A stretch of DNA of 64,000 bases from Spiribacter sp. 1M189 (GTDB lineage: Bacteria; Pseudomonadota; Gammaproteobacteria; Nitrococcales; Nitrococcaceae). Within the stretch, counting starts at the first letter, position 1, and every line of letters begins with the position of its first letter. Below are positions 7,704-16,734 of the stretch, one piece after another. The stretch covers positions 1 to 64,000 of the forward strand of contig NZ_JBAKFF010000001.1 in assembly GCF_040838345.1 (NCBI RefSeq), written 5' to 3'. Below the pieces are notes generated by a model. The model saw only the letters and a list, made by a program, of their open reading frames with translations. It did no database searches and had not been told where the DNA came from. The translations under genes and the position numbers were made by a program.

Positions 7704-8438
7704 ATGGAATACGACGAAATCTTTGAAGCGCGTGGATCAGCCTACGACCATGCCATGCGCGCTCTTCCCCGGGCGAGGGCCGCTGAGTTCCGCCAACTGA
7801 TCAGCCGCCTGGCGCCGCAGACCGGAGAAACCTTGGCCGATGTTCCAGCCGGCGGCGGCTACATGGCGGGTTATCTACCCGCTGGCGTGGTACATGCGCC
7901 ATATGAGCCTTGTGTGAGCTTCACTAACCATGGCGACACCACCCGCGGCGGGGGACGCCCTCTGCTCCCTCTGCCCTGGAAACAGGATAGCGTGGATGCC
8001 GTTGCAAGCCTCGCGGGCGTGCATCATATAACGGATAAAGCGCCGTTTTTCTCAGAACTCCGGCGCGTTGTTCACGCGCAAGGCCGATTAGGACTGTCAG
8101 ACGTTGCCGCAGGGTCGGCCGTGGCGCTTTTCCTCGATGAGTTTGTTGGGGCGCACAACACGACTGGGCACGAGGGCGTATATCTCGATCAGACTACCGT
8201 TCCGTCGCTTCGACAAGCGGGCTGGGAAGTGACGTCGGATGAGATCGTGGAATTTCACTGGGTCTTTGACTCCAAGATACAGGCCGGCGAATTCGGCCAT
8301 GATCTATTCGGCTTGGTGGGCGTCACGCCCTCGGCATTTGCCGACGCAATGGAAGCAAGGTTGGGGTTTGATCCGCTACCGGACGGTGGTGTCGGCCTGC
8401 GCTGGGCCCTTCGCACTATCATCGCAACCCCGGTCTAG
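7704..8438 (+). CDS. Class I SAM-dependent methyltransferase
   Basis: About 244 residues, resembling the UbiE/Methyltransferase_11 group. A motif I-like segment (LADVPAGGGYMAGYL) supplies the SAM loop. A post-motif segment (PLPWKQDSVDAVASLAGVHHI) and FFSELRRVVHAQGRLGLSDV fit motifs II-III of that group. The ATG at 7704 is preferred on protein grounds; an in-frame ATG at 7680 adds eight residues, and neither has a strong ribosome-binding site. It ends two bases before the ATP-grasp gene, so translation is probably coupled. Substrate unknown; the neighbours suggest modification of a small molecule or peptide. Confidence 0.75.
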   Translation: MEYDEIFEARGSAYDHAMRALPRARAAEFRQLISRLAPQTGETLADVPAGGGYMAGYLPAGVVHAPYEPCVSFTNHGDTTRGGGRPLLPLPWKQDSVDAVASLAGVHHITDKAPFFSELRRVVHAQGRLGLSDVAAGSAVALFLDEFVGAHNTTGHEGVYLDQTTVPSLRQAGWEVTSDEIVEFHWVFDSKIQAGEFGHDLFGLVGVTPSAFADAMEARLGFDPLPDGGVGLRWALRTIIATPV

Positions 8439-8440
8439 GG

Positions 8441-10360
8441 ATGGAAAAACCGGGACGTTTTCTCTCGGCAGGGCGTGGGCATGCGTTTCCGGGTTACCTC
8501 GCGGGGCTGAGAAGCGGTTGTCTGCGCCTCCCCCTCACGGTGGGGAGCCTCCGTGCCTTTCCAGGAGAGTGGGCGGCGATGCCTGCCGTGGCCTCCTCGG
8601 CACACGGGTGGCTGGAGCAACTCAGTGAGACGGGGCCCCAGTGGAGCGCGATTCCAGCGCTTGATTCGGCAAGAGGCATAGGACGCTGGATAGTATTCTG
8701 GAATACCGTACTCCAGCGATATGCCGGCCTACCCATGCCGGAAGATGGCGTCGTACGGGTCGGTGCGCAGGCCTCCGACCAATTCAGCCGGCTTTTTTTG
8801 TTTCTCCCCATACCGACCGGCTCCCCCAACCCATCGCTTCAAGCCATTCAGTTGGTGTTATGGCATATGCGATCGGTCCTGGATTCGGGTGCCGCCGCGT
8901 CCGCGGATGAACTTGCCGAGCGTTTCGCATCAACAGTGGAAACACTCTCGAAGTGTCCGCCACGTGGACGAAACACTGGGCGGTTCATCGAGGCTGCCTC
9001 CGAAAAAGGAGTGCCCTTCACAGCGCTGGGTGGTGACTTGCTCCGCCTGGGACAAGGCCGGCATATGCGCTATATCGACAGCACGTTCACGGATAAGACC
9101 CCCCGAATAGGCGCCAGGATGGCGCGCCAGAAAACGCTTTCGAATCGAGTACTCCGGGATGCAGGACTGCCGGTGGCCCGGCAGCGCGTTGTCCAGGATC
9201 CGGCGCAGGCTTGTGCGGCGGCAAAGGCGCTTGGATTTCCGGTGGTCATCAAGCCGATGGATCAAGATGGTGGCCGTGGCGTGGTTGCCGATCTGAGAGA
9301 TGAGGAGGAACTGAAAGCGGCCTTTCCGGTGGCGGCTGCGCATGGTGACGCAGTGCTCATAGAGCCACATTGCCCGGGCCGTGACTATCGTCTGGTCGTC
9401 TTTAATGGCGAGCTGTTCTGGGCGCTTGAACGTGTCCCCGGCGGGGTGACCGGAGACGGGGTGCAAACGGTCCGTCAGCTCGTCGACGCACTCAATGCCG
9501 AGCCCACCCGCAGGCCGGTCAGAGGTGCCCCGCTGTACCCCTTAACATGGGATAAGACGGCGCAGGAGTTGCTCGCAAGGCAGGGACTCGACGGGAACGC
9601 GATCCCGGATCATGGAGCGTTCGTCCAACTCCGCCGAACCGCCAGCGTCACCGCAGGCGGGACGCCCGTTGCCGTTCCGGTAGAGGCCGTACACCCCGAT
9701 AACCGAGACCTTGCGGTTGGTGCTGCACGGGCATTGAATCTGGATTTGGCGGGAGTGGATGTGCTGACCGATGACATAGAGACCTCCTGGCGGGTTGATG
9801 GAGGCTTGATATGCGAGGTCAATGCGCAGCCGAGTCTGGGCGCAACCACCGGTCCTCATCTGTACACCGAGATTCTCGACGGACTGATCGAAGGTAACGG
9901 TCGGATTCCGATCCATGTGCTCGTTGGGCCCAGTGCGCACTCCCCCGTGCCGGAAATATGTCTGCAGGCGCTGCGGGCCGATGGACTGGCCGTTGGGCTG
10001 GCATCCTCCGCTGGGGCATGGGTGGGAGGTCATCAGCGGTCGATTGATGGATGCGGTAGCGCGATTGCCTCCCGTGCAGTCTTATGCGATCCGGAGGCGG
10101 AAGCCCTTCTGGTGGTCCTCCAGGACGACCACTTTCTTAGTAACGGCCTGCCGTTTGACCGATGCGATAGCGTGATCATCTGCGGGGTAAACATCGAGCC
10201 GAGCGCAGGACGGGCCGGTAATGATGTCTCAGTAATCCTGCGAGAGCTGCTCTCGCATCTGTTGCCGGCCTGTACCGGTACCGTACACACCCTCGCCGAT
10301 AGCGGCGTTGCCCCCCAGGATGTGCCGCGACTGCTAGGCTCGATCGGGAGACACGCGTAA
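8441..10360 (+). CDS. Cyanophycin-synthetase-like ATP-grasp ligase with Mur-domain remnant
   Basis: Up to 639 residues. The segment LRLGQGRHMRYIDSTFTDKT (about 201-220) and the following ATP-grasp region (VVIKPMDQDGGRGVV near 267, CEVNAQPSLGATTGPH near 460) match the glutathione-synthetase-like ATP-grasp part of cyanophycin synthetase CphA. After ~490 the protein still follows the start of the CphA Mur-ligase-like domain (GAWVGGHQRS, LCDPEAEALLVV, GLPFDRCD). The P-loop GTNGKTT is missing (VLVGPSAHSPVPEI instead) and the rest of the Mur domain is absent; CphA is near 870-900 residues. It probably forms one kind of amide bond only. A start at 8579 with an AGGAGAG site is an alternative to 8441. 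Confidence 0.75.
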   Translation: MEKPGRFLSAGRGHAFPGYLAGLRSGCLRLPLTVGSLRAFPGEWAAMPAVASSAHGWLEQLSETGPQWSAIPALDSARGIGRWIVFWNTVLQRYAGLPMPEDGVVRVGAQASDQFSRLFLFLPIPTGSPNPSLQAIQLVLWHMRSVLDSGAAASADELAERFASTVETLSKCPPRGRNTGRFIEAASEKGVPFTALGGDLLRLGQGRHMRYIDSTFTDKTPRIGARMARQKTLSNRVLRDAGLPVARQRVVQDPAQACAAAKALGFPVVIKPMDQDGGRGVVADLRDEEELKAAFPVAAAHGDAVLIEPHCPGRDYRLVVFNGELFWALERVPGGVTGDGVQTVRQLVDALNAEPTRRPVRGAPLYPLTWDKTAQELLARQGLDGNAIPDHGAFVQLRRTASVTAGGTPVAVPVEAVHPDNRDLAVGAARALNLDLAGVDVLTDDIETSWRVDGGLICEVNAQPSLGATTGPHLYTEILDGLIEGNGRIPIHVLVGPSAHSPVPEICLQALRADGLAVGLASSAGAWVGGHQRSIDGCGSAIASRAVLCDPEAEALLVVLQDDHFLSNGLPFDRCDSVIICGVNIEPSAGRAGNDVSVILRELLSHLLPACTGTVHTLADSGVAPQDVPRLLGSIGRHA

Positions 10361-10395
10361 TTTCTCATCAGAACGTGAGCATAGAGGAAAGCTTA

Positions 10396-11160
10396 ATGTC
10401 TACATCGGCTAAAACAAGTAGCAGAGACGCATACGATAAGAGTCCGTTCCGCTCAATTAAGCACAGCACCTACTTCCCTGTTTATGACCAGCTCCTGTCA
10501 CCGTACCAGAACCGGGACATCACGTTTGTCGAGGTTGGAGTCTTTGAGGGCGGATCGCTCTTCATGTGGCGGGAATTCTTTGGACCCCGGGCGAGAATCA
10601 TAGGTATCGATTTCAATCCAGAAGCGAAAAAATGGGAGGCTGACGGTTTTGAAATATTCGTTGGCTCTCAATCATCACCGGATTTTTGGGATGAATTTTT
10701 TTCTGAAGTGGGTGCGGTGGACATACTGCTGGATGATGGGGGGCATACGTATACCCAACAGATCATTACAACCGAAATGGGCCTTGATCATATCAAGGAT
10801 GGCGGAATGTTGATCGTGGAAGACACCCATACCTCCTATCTGGACGGTTTTGGAGACAAGAGCATATCCTTTATAAACTATTGCAAGCGATGGATCGACA
10901 GGGTCAACTCGCGATTCGGGTCATTCGTCAAAGAGCAGAAGGACAGGCGTGTCTGGTCGGTTGAAGTCTTTGAATCAATTGTCGCTTTCAAGGTGAACAG
11001 AGCTTTTTCACAGCAAGTATCCATGCCGACAGATAACGGCGGTAAGAGAGATTTTTCTAAGGACTTTCGAAACGCTGACCGTAAATTAGTCGAACGGGAT
11101 TCCGCACGGATTGAGAGAATTATCAAGCGGGGATTTGATATTTTTGGGGGCAATGCGTAA
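10396..11160 (+). CDS. TylF/MycE-like SAM-dependent O-methyltransferase
   Basis: A 254-residue class I methyltransferase. The SAM-binding motif is FVEVGVFEGGSLFMW, followed by IIGIDFNP (acidic residue for the ribose). ILLDDGGHTYTQQI carries the acidic and histidine residues that in MycE/TylF-type macrolide-sugar methyltransferases bind Mg2+ and act in catalysis, and IVEDTHTSY is equally typical. The ATG at 10396 follows AGAGGAAA; the GTG at 10375 has no site. It is 35 bp after the ATP-grasp gene on the same strand. The acceptor could be a sugar hydroxyl, judged by family only. Confidence 0.78.
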   Translation: MSTSAKTSSRDAYDKSPFRSIKHSTYFPVYDQLLSPYQNRDITFVEVGVFEGGSLFMWREFFGPRARIIGIDFNPEAKKWEADGFEIFVGSQSSPDFWDEFFSEVGAVDILLDDGGHTYTQQIITTEMGLDHIKDGGMLIVEDTHTSYLDGFGDKSISFINYCKRWIDRVNSRFGSFVKEQKDRRVWSVEVFESIVAFKVNRAFSQQVSMPTDNGGKRDFSKDFRNADRKLVERDSARIERIIKRGFDIFGGNA

Positions 11161-11290
11161 CGGACCTTATGCCCGCATCTGGCGTTGGATTTCGCCTGGT
11201 CTGGGTTAAGCGCATGTACGGCGAAAATCGTCGCCCGAGCTGGGCAGGACTAGACGCGTAGGACATTTTTGACTTCCTGATTTGACACCA

Positions 11291-11326
11291 AAAGAAAAGC
11301 CCCCGCCACTAAGTGACGAGGGCTTT
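11291..11326 (-). terminator. Rho-independent terminator, shared RTX 3' cassette copy C (inverted)
   Basis: Reverse complement of the hairpin at 2112 and 6352, with about 35 bp of matching sequence between it and the stop codon of the minus-strand RTX gene (11327-11362). It also faces the convergent methyltransferase gene. Confidence 0.85.
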
Positions 11327-11359
11327 CTCAGGACCGTTTCTCAGGTGAGGGGCCGTCGG

Positions 11360-14300
11360 TTACACAGGAGCATCGAAATCAGCGAGATTGGCAGCGCCAA
11401 TACCACTAAGGTCAACACCATTCGCGCTTGCCAACAGCTCGAGGGCCGCGTCTCCCTCGCCTGCATAGGTCACCGAGTACAATGACACATCACCTTCCGC
11501 AGAATCGTAATCTGTCGATGTCAAGAGGTAGATGATGTCGTCTGCTGCTTCGCCAGTGAATGCTTCCGCTTCATCCTCAGCGGCTATAGCATCAGAGACG
11601 TCAGCACTGCTGACAACGAGACCCGTATTGGTGCCAATCGCTCCACCATTTGCGAGGACCTCAAACAGGGATCCATCACCACGCAGCGCGGTTTGAGCGA
11701 TGTTATCCCCAGTCCCGAAGTCAAAGTCGATCACATCGTTACCGGCACCCAGAGTCAGGTCACCAGTGGCGATTGTATCTTCTCCATTCAGACTTTGTGT
11801 CGTTTCGAGGACGAATGTGTCAGCACCATCGCCACCAGAGAGCTGGTCGTTGCCAGCACCACCGGTGATCGTGTCATTGCCGCCGCCGCCTGTAAGGGCG
11901 TTGGCCTCACCATCGCCTGTCAGCGTGTCATCGCCCCCAGTGCCGATGATGTTTTCAACGTTACTCACCTCATCGGCACCGGCGTTCGTGTCGCCAACCG
12001 TCACTGTCGGGTCAGCTGCACTGAGGTCGAGGCTGATACCGGTATCACCAGCAGTGAGCGGAGAATCATCTGCAGCCACGAGGGCATCGGCGTAAGACAC
12101 CGTGTCGGAACCGTTGCCACCATCAATGGTGTCAGCGCCCGTACCGCCGGAGATGACGTTATCGCCAGACGAACCGACCAGGTAATCGGTACCAGCCGAG
12201 CCAATCAGGTTCTCGATGGAGGTGAGCGTGTCGATCACGTTCGGGGCGGCCTCCAGCGTGTCGAACAGGTATGTCGCCTGTCCCGAAGCCACCTCATTAG
12301 CGGCGTTAAGCCCCGAGATGAAGTTGCCCGTGGCTGTGTTGATGGCCCCGGCGGTGAGCGCACTGTCACTCAGGTTGATGACGGCCCCGATCGAATCCGC
12401 CGCCGAACCCTCGACCTCCTCAACGGTCATGCCAACCGCCGAGAAGGTGTCCGTTCCGGCGCCGCCATCGACAGCGTCGGCGCCCTGACCGCCGATGATG
12501 ACGTCGTCACCGGCGTTGCCGTTCAGCGTGTCGCCGCCAAGTCCGCCGTCGAGCGTGTCGTTGCCTTCACCACCGTTGACGATGTCGTTACCACCCTGTG
12601 CCGTGATGACGTCGTTACCGCCGTTCGCATTGACCAGGTCTGCGGCGCCGGTGCCCGTGAACGTATCCACGCCACTGCTGCCCGTGTAGACCATGCCGTT
12701 GGTCGTCATGTTACTCAGCGTGACGGTGACGGCGCCTGACGCGCCGCCCGCGTTGATCGAGCCAACGGTGTCGACCGCCCCCGTGGTCATCACGAAATCG
12801 CCGGCCCCCGTTATCGTCGCGCCGCTGAGTGTGGCACCGGCAGCACCCACGGTATCGAAGTCCACAGTATTCGTATCAGTGACGTCGACGGTAATGGCGC
12901 CGACGCTCGCGGCACCACTCAGTCCCGTTGTGAACGTGACATCCGAGTCTGCGGTGACGTTAAGGGTGCCGACATCGCCGGTCACGCCACTGAGGTCAGT
13001 AAGCGTGACGTCGTTTCCGGCGCTCTCACCCGCCGTGGTGATCGCGATGTTGCCGAGCGTGGCCGCGGTGACCGCACCGAGGGTGAAGCCCTGATCTGAA
13101 CGGTTCGTCACCGTGATGTTGCCGACTGACCCGGTAGCATTCGCCGTAACCGAGCCGATCCCGGAGGCGGCCCCTGGCTCCCCCGTCAGCGTCACATCGA
13201 TATCCCCGATACTCCCGCCAACGGCAGCGCTGGCTACCAGGTCGCCACCGTCAAACTCCTTGGCGGCGTTGACCGTGACGTTGCCGATGTTGCCTGATTC
13301 GGCCGTCACATTGCCGAGCGTGAAATCGGTCCCGCCATCACCGAGATCCACGGCGATCGGCCCGACGGAATTTGCATCAACCGTGCCGATGCTCGAACTA
13401 CCGAAATCACCTACCAGATCGACATCGATGCTCAGGCTCGCGGCGCCCGTCGCATTGACATCTCCCACGATGACGTCGGACCCGCCCGAGGCATCGATAC
13501 TCAAATCAGAAAGTGCGGCTGCTTCTGTGACCCCATCATCGCCAATATTACCGACTGTGATATTGCCTGAAGTACCCGAAAGCAGGATGGTCTCGAGGGC
13601 GGAGACGTCGGTGGTCGATATGCCGTTGGCAAGAGATACAGCACCCTGACCGGCATTCACCGTCAGGTCGGTCAGACCGGAGGCGTCGATGTCGGCGACC
13701 GTGAGATTGTCAGCGGATTCTGCCGCTGTGTTGAGCTGCAGCGTGGTCAGGTTCTCGTCTGCCACCAGGTCGGCGAAGCTGAGCGGACTCCCGCCGCCGA
13801 CATCCTCCCCATCGTCAGCATCGATGGTTAACGTGCCAATTTCCGTGGTGCTGAGATTGCCGTTGGTGAGCGCCACACCCGCGGCACCCGCATTGCTGTA
13901 TGTGACTGACGCAGCAGAGCCCTCAACCGCATTCAGGTTGATCGGATCGAGCGTCACATCACCATCACCGTCCTGCTGGACCGCAGTGCCGTCGGCGAGA
14001 CTATCGAGCGTTGCTTCACCTACGGCGTCGAGCTGAATGGTGTTGAGTCCCGTGGCGTTACTGGCATCAAACGTACCGCCGTCGATCTCCAGATCAGCGG
14101 TTTCGACGCCGGTGAGCGTCGGTGCAATGTCCACGCCGGTCCCGATAGTCGCCGCAATGGTGTCGTTTCCACTATTGCCCGTCACCGTGTCGTTGTCGTC
14201 GAGATTCCCGGCGAAATCGAAGACCGTGGCGCGCGTGCTGCCGGAGATCGTCTGATCTGCGGAGCCGAGGTTGAGTGTCAGGTCACCGGTCGCGAGCGAG

Positions 14301-16492
14301 GCGTCGATATTCGTATTCGTGAGCCCTGTGCCGCCACCGAGCGTTGAGTCCGCATCCCCCGTGAGGATCAGGTTAGCTCCGCTCGTGATGGCGTCGACGG
14401 CAACCTCGTCGCCGTTATCATCAAAGACCGTGGACAACTCAAGGTTCAGCGTCTCGACATCGGTGCTGACGTCGATTGCATTGACGGTCATGACACCAAC
14501 ACCACCAGCGATTGACTCAGTGTTGGTGACGGTAAGGTTGACTAAGTCGGCGCCGCCGGAGGCGTCAGCCAGGTTGATCGTGAGGTCACCGAATCCTGAG
14601 TCCCCACCGCGCGAGTCGGCAAGCTCGATGGCCTGACTGATGACATTGTCAAGCGTGAGGCTGTGCGCGTCAGCGAGCGAGTTCACCGTGACCTCAGACA
14701 GGCCGGCGTCCATCTTCGCCAGGTTTACGTTGTCTCCGGTGTTGGATGCGCTATCCACCGTGAGCGCTTCAAAACCCGTGATTCCGGCGTCGGCGAGATC
14801 AGCATCAAAGGTGTCGTCAGCGGCGGTGACCTGAAGCTCGTCTCCATCGCCATCCCCACCGTCGACAGTGACATTGGCACCCACGGCGACCGTAGACAGC
14901 GCGGCATCCAGATCAAGCGAGTCATTCCCGCTGCCGAGCTGGACATTCAGCGAGGCATTCGCAGCAATATTTGTGACATTTTCACCGAACTGAACAACAT
15001 CGCGGTTCTCGCCGGTGCGGATATCCACCGAGTCGCCGGTGGTGTCGAGATCAGTATCTCCGCCACCATTGGCATCGAGGGCATCGAACCCGGTGCTGCC
15101 CACATAAGTGAGACCAGCACCGGCGCCTGTGTTGACATTGCCAAACTGGAGATTGATCGTCGCGTTATTATCCGAGGCGTCGATTGTTGCGACGCTCGCC
15201 TCGAGATCGTTGATCACATTAAGGCTTTGCGTTCCGCCAATATCAAGTGTCCGAGCCTCACCATCAGAAGTAATCGCCGCCAGCTGGTTGAATGTGTCGC
15301 CGCCGGAATTGATATTGAGCGTCTCAAAACCATCGCCGTCACCAACGCCGCCGACATCCAGTGTAACGTTGTCTGCGGCGGCGACACTTGATGTCCGGCT
15401 GCTGATGCCCTCAAGCGCAACGTCAAGGCTGTCGTTAAAGCTATCGGTGAGCGTGGTGTCGAAGTTGGCCGTATAGGTGATGCCGTCGTGCAGACCCCTC
15501 AGGCCGATCGTGGCCTGATCACCGATGTTGGTCACCGTCAGATCATCACTGCCTGGACCACCGACAGACCAGATTTGCTCAACGCCGGTCACACCAATCG
15601 CATTGATGGTCTGCTCGTCGCCAGCCGTGCCGTTGTCATTGTCCGGCGCCGCGATGTTGAACACCTCGACGTTCGAAATGCTGGTCGCCCGGGAGTCCCC
15701 GGATACGCGGATCAGCTCGAGGGTGTCCCGACCACCGGCACCGTCGATTTCGGAGTCGTTGAGCGTCGCCGCCGTTGCCTCGAACGTGTCGTCGGCGACC
15801 GTCGGATTCGAATCACTCGGGGTGACGCCCTCGTTGCCGGAGGGCGTGATCACTGCCCCGCTCGTTGTCAGCGTGAACGTCTGCGCTTCAGGCGGCACAT
15901 CGTTCACGGTGACCGAGCTGGACTGATCGGCGACTTCAAGGGTGAGCGTTTCGGTCTCGGCGACGAGCGCATCCTCGGCGATATCCACCGTGACCACGGC
16001 TTTGCCGTCAGAGCCCACGGTGGTGGTGCCGCTCAGCTCACCGACCACGTCAGCTGCCTGCACACCGGAGATGGTGTAGCTGTAGGTGTTGCCGTTGGCG
16101 ACCTGATTGGCATCCTCCAGCGTGAAGGTCACCGACTGGCCCTCGTCGACCGAATCCGCGCTGGCGGTCAGGGTGAAGTCGGGGTTCAGCGGCGCCGGCG
16201 TCGTGTCGTTCACCGTCACGTCGGCGGACTGGCCTGCCACGGTGAGGGTCATCGTCTCGGTCTCGGCGAGCTTGGCGTCCTCAGCCACATCCACGGCGAT
16301 GCTTGCCTTGCCATCCGCATCGATCGTCACCGTGCCGGTCAGGGGGGTGTTGAGATCCGCACCCTGCACGCCAGTGATCTCGTAGGAGTAGGTCGTGCCC
16401 GCTGCGACGTTGACGGTCGCCAGGTTGAATATAACCGAGTCGCCCTCATCGACGGATTGAGCGCTCGTTGTGAGAGGAAAATTATGTAATTT
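11360..16492 (-). CDS. Giant RTX/S-layer-like protein, 5'-truncated
   Basis: More than 1700 codons remain open. The N-terminal part has tandem ~105-residue Calx-beta/Ig-like repeats (SADSVDEGQSVTFTL, and a partial first copy SAQSVDEGDSVIFNL). A long beta-rich Thr/Asp/Asn region then recalls RsaA-type S-layer proteins. RTX nonapeptides (GGNDVITAQGGNDIVNGG and others) and a type I secretion-like C-terminus (LSGIGAANLADFDAPV) follow. No start codon or ribosome-binding site exists: just upstream of the first partial repeat the frame meets a stop at 16493 in AT-rich sequence, next to the recombinase genes. The first available GTG (16369) lies inside a repeat. It is probably a silent or donor copy, unless joined to a 5' end elsewhere. 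Confidence 0.8.
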   Translation of the reverse strand, partial: KLHNFPLTTSAQSVDEGDSVIFNLATVNVAAGTTYSYEITGVQGADLNTPLTGTVTIDADGKASIAVDVAEDAKLAETETMTLTVAGQSADVTVNDTTPAPLNPDFTLTASADSVDEGQSVTFTLEDANQVANGNTYSYTISGVQAADVVGELSGTTTVGSDGKAVVTVDIAEDALVAETETLTLEVADQSSSVTVNDVPPEAQTFTLTTSGAVITPSGNEGVTPSDSNPTVADDTFEATAATLNDSEIDGAGGRDTLELIRVSGDSRATSISNVEVFNIAAPDNDNGTAGDEQTINAIGVTGVEQIWSVGGPGSDDLTVTNIGDQATIGLRGLHDGITYTANFDTTLTDSFNDSLDVALEGISSRTSSVAAADNVTLDVGGVGDGDGFETLNINSGGDTFNQLAAITSDGEARTLDIGGTQSLNVINDLEASVATIDASDNNATINLQFGNVNTGAGAGLTYVGSTGFDALDANGGGDTDLDTTGDSVDIRTGENRDVVQFGENVTNIAANASLNVQLGSGNDSLDLDAALSTVAVGANVTVDGGDGDGDELQVTAADDTFDADLADAGITGFEALTVDSASNTGDNVNLAKMDAGLSEVTVNSLADAHSLTLDNVISQAIELADSRGGDSGFGDLTINLADASGGADLVNLTVTNTESIAGGVGVMTVNAIDVSTDVETLNLELSTVFDDNGDEVAVDAITSGANLILTGDADSTLGGGTGLTNTNIDASLATGDLTLNLGSADQTISGSTRATVFDFAGNLDDNDTVTGNSGNDTIAATIGTGVDIAPTLTGVETADLEIDGGTFDASNATGLNTIQLDAVGEATLDSLADGTAVQQDGDGDVTLDPINLNAVEGSAASVTYSNAGAAGVALTNGNLSTTEIGTLTIDADDGEDVGGGSPLSFADLVADENLTTLQLNTAAESADNLTVADIDASGLTDLTVNAGQGAVSLANGISTTDVSALETILLSGTSGNITVGNIGDDGVTEAAALSDLSIDASGGSDVIVGDVNATGAASLSIDVDLVGDFGSSSIGTVDANSVGPIAVDLGDGGTDFTLGNVTAESGNIGNVTVNAAKEFDGGDLVASAAVGGSIGDIDVTLTGEPGAASGIGSVTANATGSVGNITVTNRSDQGFTLGAVTAATLGNIAITTAGESAGNDVTLTDLSGVTGDVGTLNVTADSDVTFTTGLSGAASVGAITVDVTDTNTVDFDTVGAAGATLSGATITGAGDFVMTTGAVDTVGSINAGGASGAVTVTLSNMTTNGMVYTGSSGVDTFTGTGAADLVNANGGNDVITAQGGNDIVNGGEGNDTLDGGLGGDTLNGNAGDDVIIGGQGADAVDGGAGTDTFSAVGMTVEEVEGSAADSIGAVINLSDSALTAGAINTATGNFISGLNAANEVASGQATYLFDTLEAAPNVIDTLTSIENLIGSAGTDYLVGSSGDNVISGGTGADTIDGGNGSDTVSYADALVAADDSPLTAGDTGISLDLSAADPTVTVGDTNAGADEVSNVENIIGTGGDDTLTGDGEANALTGGGGNDTITGGAGNDQLSGGDGADTFVLETTQSLNGEDTIATGDLTLGAGNDVIDFDFGTGDNIAQTALRGDGSLFEVLANGGAIGTNTGLVVSSADVSDAIAAEDEAEAFTGEAADDIIYLLTSTDYDSAEGDVSLYSVTYAGEGDAALELLASANGVDLSGIGAANLADFDAPV

Positions 16493-16734
16493 TCAGGTTT
16501 CCCAATAATTCAGGAATTTATGAATCGAAACGCCAGGGAGTTTGGCATGCAACCTACACAGTACCTACCAACCTGTTCCTCCTGCCTTGCTGGCGGTTTC
16601 TGGGAACTCAGCCAAGTATCTATTTATTCGCCGGTTTTTAAAACTCGCTGGGCTCTGGCGCGAGCTCGTCACCTATCACCGACTGGATTTGCCGCACGAC
16701 TCGGCCTCTGTTTAGCGCGCTGCTGAGTGCTGTG
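16493..16734. other. AT-rich junction between RTX relic and recombinase genes
   Basis: About 240 bp. The first ~150 bp are conspicuously AT-rich relative to both sides. No known gene or clear direct repeat is visible. A 68-codon frame at 16520 has no support. This is where an attachment site or recombination site would be expected. Confidence 0.4.

Noticed and set aside
7282-7705. Short frames on both strands upstream of the methyltransferase gene
   Set aside because: Arg/Ser-rich products without motifs; codon use unlike neighbours; the region is more likely debris.
11693-16489. Several plus-strand frames inside the giant minus-strand RTX gene
   Set aside because: Repetitive Val/Ser/Pro- or Arg/His-rich products are the complement of Gly/Asp/Thr repeats; no ribosome-binding sites or known domains.
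16520-16726. 68-codon plus-strand ORF before recombinase 1
   Set aside because: No ribosome-binding site, no recognisable similarity, and it spans an AT-rich to GC-rich junction; treated as non-coding.
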